Below are positions 1-4,979 of a stretch of 5,032 bases of DNA, one piece after another. The number at the start of each line of letters is the position of its first letter. Position 1 is the first letter of the stretch. The stretch spans positions 1 to 5,032 of the forward strand of contig JACQQW010000132.1 in the NCBI GenBank assembly GCA_016206745.1, in the 5' to 3' direction. The stretch is from Candidatus Omnitrophota bacterium (GTDB lineage Bacteria; Omnitrophota; Gorgyraeia; Zapsychrales; Fredricksoniimonadaceae). Both the position numbers and the translations under genes were made by a program. The notes beneath the pieces were generated by a model. It did not search any database. It was not told the origin of the DNA and saw only the letters and a list, made by a program, of their open reading frames with translations.

Positions 1-16
1 AACCCCACGTGGTTCA

Positions 17-91
17 TAGCCCCAACCGGAATAGAACCGGTGTTTTCAGCCTGAGAAGCAGACGTCCTGGACCAGGCTAGACGATGGGGCC
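17..91 (-). tRNA. tRNA-Glu, anticodon CTC
   Basis: The minus strand folds into a full 75-nt cloverleaf. The acceptor stem GGCCCCA pairs with TGGGGCT (G1-U72 is a wobble) and is followed by discriminator A73 at position 17. The D-stem GTC/GAC encloses an 11-nt loop with GG. The anticodon loop TTCTCAG has CTC at 53-55, reading the Glu codon GAG. The variable region is 4 nt. The T-stem ACCGG/CCGGT closes the loop TTCTATT. CCA is not encoded, so it must be added enzymatically. Oddities are a U29-U41 mismatch in the anticodon stem and a pyrimidine at position 57 of the T-loop, where a purine is almost universal. The identity is clear from the anticodon and Glu-like acceptor; whether it is fully functional is less sure. 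Confidence 0.9.
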
Positions 92-112
92 GCAGTGGAA
101 ATGAGAATATAA

Positions 113-140
113 AATATAACACATGCCCATTTAACGTCAA
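113..140 (-). promoter_or_regulatory. sigma70-type promoter for tRNA-Glu
   Basis: On the minus strand, TTGACG (plus positions 140-135) is followed after 16 bp by TATATT (118-113). A TG one base upstream of the -10 makes it an extended -10. Transcription would begin near position 106, giving a leader of about 15 nt before the mature tRNA 5' end at 91, which is normal for a tRNA processed by RNase P. It is assigned from consensus match and position only. Confidence 0.6.
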
Positions 141-147
141 CAAAATA

Positions 148-176
148 TTGACCCCCCCTGCCCCCTTCGATAGAAT
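148..176 (+). promoter_or_regulatory. sigma70-type promoter of the FIST-kinase-regulator operon (leaderless)
   Basis: TTGACC (148-153) and TAGAAT (171-176) are separated by exactly 17 bp, each matching consensus at five of six bases. The spacer is extremely C-rich. Six bases separate the -10 from the ATG at 183, so the usual +1 distance falls on or next to the A of the start codon. There is no room for a ribosome binding site on such a transcript, which implies leaderless translation. Confidence 0.7.
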
Positions 177-182
177 GGACCC

Positions 183-1367
183 ATGCCAACCCAAATCGCC
201 ATCGGTTTCAGCGAGGCCGTCGATATTCAGGAAGCCGCCCAGCAGGCCTGTATCGCCGTTAAAAACCAGCTCAATACGGCCCGGGCCGATTTGGTCGTCG
301 TCTTTGCCTGCGGGCCTTATGCCAGGGCCGAGATCCTGGAAACCATCCATACCATCCTTAAACCCGACCGGCTCATCGGCTCCTCCACGGCGGGGGTCAT
401 CCTTTCCACCGGGGTCTTTCCCCGCGGCATTGCGGTCCTGGCCGTCAATTCCGATGAAATCACCTTCGGCATCGCCGCCAACCGGCCAATGGCCGGCACT
501 AATTTGCGCACCGCCGGTTTTGACTGGGCCAGAAAAATCAATGCGGACTTTAAAACCACCCAGCACCAGGCCTGCCTGATCTTTACCGACCATGCCCTGC
601 AGAATGACACTCAATTCATCCGCGGAGCGCAGGAAGTCCTGGGCTTCGGCTTCCCCATTCTGGGGGCGCTCAGCAGCGACGACATTAAACATAAACGGTA
701 CAGCCAGTTTTACCAAAAACAATTCCTCACCCAGAGCGCCGTGGGGCTGTTGATCAGCGGGGGGACCGCCGCGATCGGCAGCAAACACGGGTTCAAACCG
801 CTGGGAAAACCCCGCGCCATCACCCATGCCCTCAACAACATCATCCATGCCATCGACGGCCAGCCGGCCATGAACATTTATAAAGAATTCTTGGGGGCGG
901 AAACCGAAGGCCTGGGCAAAGGCGGGTTTGCCCCGTACAACATCCTTTATCCGCTGGGCATTTATCTGGAAGAACAAAAACAATATTTGCTTAAAAATGC
1001 CGTTGACATCCTTTCGGACGGGAGTATCGTATGTCAGGGAGAGGTGCCCCAGGGCGCGGAAGTGCACCTGATGATCGGCAACAGGGACACCTGCAAACAG
1101 TCCGCCATCGACGCGGCAAACCAGGTCAAAGACGGTCTGGGCGGACGTCAGGCAAAATTAATTGTCATCATCGAATCCATGGCACGGCATAAAATCCTTA
1201 AACATAATGCTTTTCTGGAAATCCAGGCCGTCAAAGAGATCCTGGGGTACACCACGCCGATCATCGGCCTGTATTCCTTCGGGGAAATCACCCCCATGAC
1301 GCCGGAATACGGCATCAGCAGCATGCACATACAAAATGAAAGCATCATGATTTTGGCCGTCAATTGA
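183..1367 (+). CDS. FIST domain sensory protein (FIST_N + FIST_C)
   Basis: This 394-residue soluble protein has no signal peptide or membrane segment. Its sequence fits the FIST family (FIST_N then FIST_C), a putative small-ligand sensor module found beside or fused to signalling domains. FIST_N covers roughly residues 25-215. It contains the family-like turn IGSSTAG at 65-71 and PILGALSSDD at 158-167. FIST_C covers roughly 220-380, ending with the typical GEI motif at 367-369. The ATG at 183 is chosen because the predicted -10 box lies six bases upstream and the N-terminus (PTQIAIGFSEA) matches the usual start of FIST proteins. It is the first gene of an operon with a histidine kinase and a response regulator, so it probably acts as a separate cytoplasmic sensor feeding the kinase. 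That role is inferred from context. The ligand is unknown; amino-acid-like ligands have been proposed for the family. Confidence 0.88.
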   Translation: MPTQIAIGFSEAVDIQEAAQQACIAVKNQLNTARADLVVVFACGPYARAEILETIHTILKPDRLIGSSTAGVILSTGVFPRGIAVLAVNSDEITFGIAANRPMAGTNLRTAGFDWARKINADFKTTQHQACLIFTDHALQNDTQFIRGAQEVLGFGFPILGALSSDDIKHKRYSQFYQKQFLTQSAVGLLISGGTAAIGSKHGFKPLGKPRAITHALNNIIHAIDGQPAMNIYKEFLGAETEGLGKGGFAPYNILYPLGIYLEEQKQYLLKNAVDILSDGSIVCQGEVPQGAEVHLMIGNRDTCKQSAIDAANQVKDGLGGRQAKLIVIIESMARHKILKHNAFLEIQAVKEILGYTTPIIGLYSFGEITPMTPEYGISSMHIQNESIMILAVN

Positions 1368-1368
1368 T

Positions 1369-2916
1369 ATGTCTACGTGGATCCTTGATCCTTCCCAAAT
1401 ACTGCTGTTAACGGCAATTGCCGTGGTGTCGGCCCTGGGCTATATCGGTTATCTGACCGCGGCCCTGGCCTCCAAGGAAAATACCGTCAATCAAATGCAG
1501 GCCGAACATCAAAAACTGATGCGCTCGTTTAATGAACTCGACGAGCAGGCCAAACTCATCGTGCGCACCGACCTGGAACTCAACAAGGCCCAGGAAGAAC
1601 TGGACAAGCGCCTCAACGGCATTAATGCCCTGCAACGCACTTCCCGCCAAATCAGCCAGGCCCTCAATGAGTCCGAAATCTTCCAAAAATTGAGCCCCGA
1701 ACTGTTCGAAGAATTAGGGTTCTCCATGGTGTTGGTCGCCGCCTTCGAAGACGGCAAAAGCCGCAAACGCGCCAGCATCGGTATTCCCGAAGAAAAGACC
1801 TCTCCCCTGCTGGCCAAATTTGAAAAAGCCGACCATCTTAAGACCGCGCTGAGGGAAAGCCATGCCTTCTCTTCCATCAATGCTTCGCGCAAGAGCAAAG
1901 AAGAAATCGCCGGTGTTTTTGAGGCCGAACATTTCATCCTGGCCCCCATCGTCACGCAAAACGGGACCATCGGGTTTGTCTTCGTCGGCAACCGCTATAA
2001 TGCCCCTGCCGTCACCCAGGGCGACGAAGAGCTGATCGGTATTTTGGCCAGCCAGATCGGCCAAAACATCGAAAACGTCCATTTATTTGAAAAGGTGTTC
2101 CGTTCCAGCCAGGAACTGGAACTCAAAGTCAAAGAACGCACCAAGCAGCTGGCCGGCGCCCTGCAGCAAGTGGAAGAAATCAATGAAAGAAAATCCGAAT
2201 TTATTTCCGCGGTCTCGCATGAACTGCGCACGCCCTTGACCTCCATCAAAGGCTATGCCGCCATCCTGATGGCGGGAAAGATCGGCGAGGTCCCCGACGC
2301 GGTCAAAGAACGCTTGGGGAAAATCAACACCCATTCCGATAATCTGGTGGCGCTGATCAACAACCTTTTGGACATCGCGCGCATTGAATCCGGGCGCGTG
2401 GAAATGAAATTTGAGCCGCATCCGGTCAAGACCGTGATGGACAATATTTCCGACTTGCTTGCGCCCCAAATCAAGGACAAAGACATCAAACTCAACATCA
2501 ATGTGCCGGCAGCCATCAAAGACATTTACATCGACATTTCCCAGGCGGAAAGGGTCTTCATCAACCTATTGAGCAATGCGGTCAAATTTACCCCTAAAGC
2601 AGGGACCATTACGATCGCGGCCTCGCCGGTCATGGAAAAAGGGTTTATTACCTTCCATGTCATGGACACCGGGATCGGCATCCCGCCGGAAGATTTGGGA
2701 AAACTGTTCAATGAATTTTACCGGGTGGACAATGAGATCAACCAGAACGTCAAAGGCACCGGGCTCGGCCTGACCCTGGCGAAAAACATCGTGGAAGCCC
2801 ACCATGGAAAAATCTGGGTCAAAAGCCAGGTGGGCAGCGGGACCACGTTCTCGATCACCCTGCCTGCTTCGGCCGAAGCTTATGCCGCCAACGTAAAAAC
2901 CGAAAAAATCATTTAG
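1369..2916 (+). CDS. Membrane-anchored GAF sensor histidine kinase
   Basis: This 515-residue kinase has one N-terminal membrane helix (about residues 11-34) after a nine-residue tail. There is no periplasmic domain, so sensing must be cytoplasmic or in the membrane. A charged coiled coil (about 36-92) leads into a GAF-like domain (about 96-238), then a second coiled coil (about 243-275). The HisKA domain carries the H-box SHELRTPLTSIKGY with phospho-acceptor His284. The HATPase domain has the N-box with Asn399 and Asn403, the G1 box DTGIGIP from Asp433, and the G2 box GTGLGL at 463-468. All catalytic motifs are intact, so an active kinase is expected. The ATG lies one base after the upstream FIST stop (TGA-T-ATG) with no Shine-Dalgarno sequence, which suggests translational coupling. 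The partner is almost certainly the regulator encoded next. The signal is unknown, and the neighbouring FIST protein is the obvious candidate input. Confidence 0.93.
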   Translation: MSTWILDPSQILLLTAIAVVSALGYIGYLTAALASKENTVNQMQAEHQKLMRSFNELDEQAKLIVRTDLELNKAQEELDKRLNGINALQRTSRQISQALNESEIFQKLSPELFEELGFSMVLVAAFEDGKSRKRASIGIPEEKTSPLLAKFEKADHLKTALRESHAFSSINASRKSKEEIAGVFEAEHFILAPIVTQNGTIGFVFVGNRYNAPAVTQGDEELIGILASQIGQNIENVHLFEKVFRSSQELELKVKERTKQLAGALQQVEEINERKSEFISAVSHELRTPLTSIKGYAAILMAGKIGEVPDAVKERLGKINTHSDNLVALINNLLDIARIESGRVEMKFEPHPVKTVMDNISDLLAPQIKDKDIKLNINVPAAIKDIYIDISQAERVFINLLSNAVKFTPKAGTITIAASPVMEKGFITFHVMDTGIGIPPEDLGKLFNEFYRVDNEINQNVKGTGLGLTLAKNIVEAHHGKIWVKSQVGSGTTFSITLPASAEAYAANVKTEKII

Positions 2917-2927
2917 GTATTTAAAAT

Positions 2928-3857
2928 ATGCGCAAAGAAAAAGTCCTCATCATCGACGACGATCCTGACATCTTAGACGTCCTGGAACTGACCCTCTGCG
3001 AACACTACACCGTCATTGCCGCCCGCAACGGCAAAGAAGGCCTGGACTTAGTCAAGGCCAAGGCCCCGGACATGGTGATCACCGACTATATGATGCCGGT
3101 GATGACCGGGCCGCAATTCGTGCGCGAACTGCGCAAAGACATGCTGTTAAGCCACTTGCCGGTCATCATGCTCACCGGCAAAGGCGAAATCAAAGACATG
3201 GTCAGCGGCATCGAAGCCGGGGCCGACGATTATTTGGTCAAACCGTTCGAACCCGAAGCGCTCCTGGCCCGCATCCGCATGATCCTCAAACGCACCATCC
3301 GCTCGCTGGACGCCAACCCTTTGACCCGACTGCCCGGCAACACTTCCATTATGGAAGAGCTGCAAAACCGCATCGATTCCGGCAAGACCTTTGCGGTCGG
3401 TTACGCGGACCTGGACAAGTTCAAGATCTACAATGACAAATACGGGTTTGAAAAAGGCGATGAGGTCATCCGGGCCGCCGCGCGGATACTGCTGGATGCG
3501 GCCCAAACGCGGGCCGGTCCGGACGGATTTGTAGGGCATATCGGCGGGGATGATTTTGTGTTTATCTGTGCCGACGACAAAGCGGACGAGATCAGCCGGA
3601 AAATCATAGAAACATTCGATAAAGAAATCCTGTCTTTTTACAATGCCGAAGACATCCAAAACGGGTATATCATGGGCCGCGACCGCCAGGGCAATGAGAC
3701 CAGGGCCGGACTTGTTTCCGTGTCCATCGGTATTGTGAGCAATTTCGACCAGAAGATCTCCCATGTGGCGCAAATCGGGGAAATCGGCGCGGAACTCAAA
3801 AAATTCGCCAAAAGCGTGGGCAAGAGTAATTTTGTCAGGGACCAGCGAAAAATATAA
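2928..3857 (+). CDS. Response regulator with REC and atypical GGDEF (GGDDF) output domain
   Basis: This 309-residue protein is the third gene of the operon, 11 bases after the kinase stop. The REC domain (about 1-120) has the acidic pocket Asp10-Asp12, phospho-acceptor Asp53 (ITDYMMP), Thr83 and Lys105 (VKPF), all intact. A GGDEF-family domain follows directly (about 128-300): PLTRLPGN replaces the usual DxLTGLPN, YADLDKFKIYND keeps the first metal-binding Asp, and the signature is GHIGGDDF with GGDDF at 206-210. The fourth signature position is Asp rather than the usual catalytic Glu. No RxxD inhibitory site sits at the expected spacing before the signature, and the C-terminus (ELKKFAKSVGKSNFVRDQRK) replaces the normal AxxALYxAKxxGRN end. 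Known family: diguanylate cyclases. Inference: a divergent subfamily, either a weak or unregulated cyclase or a catalytically dead effector. Only a weak AGG lies upstream of the ATG. Confidence 0.92.
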   Translation: MRKEKVLIIDDDPDILDVLELTLCEHYTVIAARNGKEGLDLVKAKAPDMVITDYMMPVMTGPQFVRELRKDMLLSHLPVIMLTGKGEIKDMVSGIEAGADDYLVKPFEPEALLARIRMILKRTIRSLDANPLTRLPGNTSIMEELQNRIDSGKTFAVGYADLDKFKIYNDKYGFEKGDEVIRAAARILLDAAQTRAGPDGFVGHIGGDDFVFICADDKADEISRKIIETFDKEILSFYNAEDIQNGYIMGRDRQGNETRAGLVSVSIGIVSNFDQKISHVAQIGEIGAELKKFAKSVGKSNFVRDQRKI

Positions 3858-3911
3858 AGGGACATGCGCCTAATTCTCAAACTATTTACACAGGAATTAG
3901 GTGCGTGTCCC
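3848..3911 (-). terminator. Probable intrinsic terminator of the leftward prepilin transcript
   Basis: For minus-strand transcription, the palindrome hairpin is followed immediately by TTTATATTTTT (plus 3858-3848), a good U-rich release tract. The base of the stem is six continuous pairs, then two A-C mismatches interrupt the middle, and eight pairs close the top. The hairpin begins 7 bases after the prepilin stop codon. The T-rich tract overlaps the last codons of the convergent regulator gene. For rightward transcripts the same hairpin lacks a T-run (CAAATTCTT follows), so termination in that direction is less convincing. Confidence 0.5.
3859..3911. repeat. REP-like palindrome between convergent genes
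   Basis: The arms GGGACATGCGCCTAATTC (3859-3876) and GAATTAGGTGCGTGTCCC (3894-3911) pair over all 18 positions around a 17-nt loop. Two of the pairs are U-G wobbles in the plus-strand form; on the minus strand the same positions become A-C mismatches. The element begins two bases after the regulator stop codon. Its design (long palindrome with a CCTAATTC core, intergenic, next to stop codons) resembles the REP elements mobilised by RAYT/TnpA_REP-type Y1 transposases. No such transposase is in the window, so the family assignment is an inference. Confidence 0.6.
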
Positions 3912-3918
3912 CAAATTC

Positions 3919-4242
3919 TTAGCAGTTTTGCCGGCTGGCGCCGGAGCATGGATTCCCGCCAAAGGCCGGCGACGGGCATTCGCAAGTGCGGAACTGGATG
4001 CCGTCTGTGCAGGCCGCCCAGGGGCACCACGCGCCGTTAATCGGCGCGGGCTGCGCGCCTTGGTCGCTATTGACAATCACCTGCGCCACTTTGTCAAAAT
4101 AATCCTGGGAAGTGACCTGGACTTGCGACAAGAAACCGCCCGGAGAAAAAGCCAAGAACACCACAAAAGCCACAAGCCCGCACAACAGCAGGTATTCAAG
4201 GGCCGCTTGACCGCGGGAGGTTGAGGGAATGGACGTTTTCAT
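3919..4242 (-). CDS. Type IV/Flp-like prepilin with thrombospondin type-1-like C-terminus
   Basis: This is a small surface-type protein of 107 residues if begun at the ATG at 4242; a GTG two codons upstream at 4248 is an alternative. Using the ATG, the short leader ends SRG and is followed by QAALEYLLL. This is a class III/type IV prepilin site: cleavage between Gly11 and Gln12, with the conserved Glu at mature position 5, then a hydrophobic helix to about residue 32. The mature middle part (33-70) is polar. The last 38 residues contain WCPW, AAC, GIQFRTCEC, PSPAFGGNPC, SG and a terminal NC: six cysteines with the WxxW, GxQxR, GGxPCxG spacing of a thrombospondin type-1 repeat. It is probably exported and processed by a prepilin peptidase, then assembled in a pilus or displayed at the surface. 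The function of the cysteine-rich tip is unknown; adhesion is a guess. It lies downstream of rpe but has its own promoter. Confidence 0.82.
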   Translation of the reverse strand: MKTSIPSTSRGQAALEYLLLCGLVAFVVFLAFSPGGFLSQVQVTSQDYFDKVAQVIVNSDQGAQPAPINGAWCPWAACTDGIQFRTCECPSPAFGGNPCSGASRQNC

Positions 4243-4252
4243 AGACACTATA

Positions 4253-4281
4253 AATATAACATACTAGGCAATTTTTTTCAA
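4253..4281 (-). promoter_or_regulatory. sigma70-type promoter of the prepilin gene, inside the end of rpe
   Basis: On the minus strand, TTGAAA (plus 4281-4276) and TATATT (4258-4253) are exactly 17 bp apart, each one base off consensus. The -35 box lies within the last codons of rpe. The expected start near 4246 falls between the GTG at 4248 and the ATG at 4242, so the transcript would have no leader or only a few bases and no ribosome binding site. Confidence 0.55.
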
Positions 4282-4968
4282 ATCACGCACTGCCTTTCCC
4301 GGGTCCGCGGCGCCGTATAAATAACTGGCGGTGATTAAAATCCGGGCGCCTGACCTAAGCGCGGCGGGCGCGGTCTGCGCGTTAATCCCTCCGTCAATGG
4401 CGATGCCGCCTGTAAATATCCTGCTTAATTCTTCAATTTTAGGCAGGACAGCAGGCATGAATTTCTGGCCGGCAAAACCAGGATGAACGGACATGATCAG
4501 CACTCCATCGCAATCATCCAAGACCTCTTTGATCAAAGGGGTCCCGGGGTTAAACACAACAAACGCTTTTTTACCTAAATTTTTAATGCGCCGCAAGTCC
4601 CCACGCAATGATTTGACATCAACGGTGTCCACCTCTTTGGGCCATTGGTCCCAGGCCCGGCAGGCATTGCGCCGGGGGCCATAACATTCGGCCTGGATTT
4701 GGATGATGTCCGCTCCGGCCTTGGCATAAGCTTCAATATAATCGCCCGGGTGCTCAATCATCAAATGCGCCTCTAAGGGAAGATTGGTGTGCTTGCGCAT
4801 GGCCTGGATAATGACGGGGCCGATGGTCAAATTGGGGACAAAATGACCGTCCATGCAGTCGATGTGGAAACGGTCAACGCCCGCGGCTTGCGAGCGCTTG
4901 ATTTCTTTTTCCAAACAGGCGAAATCAGCGGCAAGGATGCTGGCGGAGATTTGAATGGAAGTTTTCAT
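4264..4968 (-). CDS. rpe: Ribulose-phosphate 3-epimerase
   Basis: The enzyme interconverts ribulose 5-phosphate and xylulose 5-phosphate in the cytoplasmic pentose phosphate pathway. It is a metal-dependent TIM barrel. The 234 residues compare with about 210-230 in the family. Visible motifs in order: ISASILAADF (7-16), HIDCMDGHFVPNLTIG with metal/catalytic His35 and Asp37, AHLMI with His68, NPGTPL (140-145), MSVHPGFAGQ (159-168), and IDGGI with catalytic Asp192. All four core metal and acid-base residues are present. Two departures: the usual HxEA strand end reads QAE at 92-94, and about 15-20 extra residues (around 96-118, with Cys, Trp and charged residues) follow. The phosphate-binding end reads ITASYLYGA rather than the usual VAGSAIF. 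A related sugar-phosphate epimerase with altered specificity is therefore possible. The ATG lies 11 bases after tRNA-Leu, with no Shine-Dalgarno sequence. Confidence 0.9.
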   Translation of the reverse strand: MKTSIQISASILAADFACLEKEIKRSQAAGVDRFHIDCMDGHFVPNLTIGPVIIQAMRKHTNLPLEAHLMIEHPGDYIEAYAKAGADIIQIQAECYGPRRNACRAWDQWPKEVDTVDVKSLRGDLRRIKNLGKKAFVVFNPGTPLIKEVLDDCDGVLIMSVHPGFAGQKFMPAVLPKIEELSRIFTGGIAIDGGINAQTAPAALRSGARILITASYLYGAADPGKAVRDLKKIA

Positions 4969-4971
4969 AAA

Positions 4972-4977
4972 ATTATA
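4972..4977 (-). promoter_or_regulatory. Possible -10 box (TATAAT) ahead of rpe
   Basis: A perfect TATAAT lies between the tRNA-Leu 3' end and the rpe ATG, with only three bases before the ATG. No good -35 is found at 16-18 bp, where the sequence is the tRNA T-arm. It may be chance in an AT-rich spacer, and rpe may instead be co-transcribed with the tRNA. Low weight. Confidence 0.25.
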
Positions 4978-4979
4978 AA

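Noticed and set aside
1..16. CCACGTGG palindrome and AACC/GGTT pairing just downstream of tRNA-Glu, possibly a terminator
   Set aside because: Only four flanking pairs are visible, and the T-tract that would decide it lies beyond the window edge.
148..579. Open frame of 143 codons overlapping the FIST gene in another frame
   Set aside because: Proline/serine-rich shadow translation; it starts inside the promoter, and the FIST frame explains the region.
3147..3773. Long open frame on the minus strand opposite the regulator gene
   Set aside because: No recognisable domain; it mirrors the codon pattern of the REC-GGDEF gene, whose motifs are unambiguous.
3901..4224. Plus-strand open frame opposite the prepilin gene
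   Set aside because: It begins inside the palindrome and has low-complexity Arg/Ala content, while the opposite strand carries a clear prepilin signal and cysteine motif.
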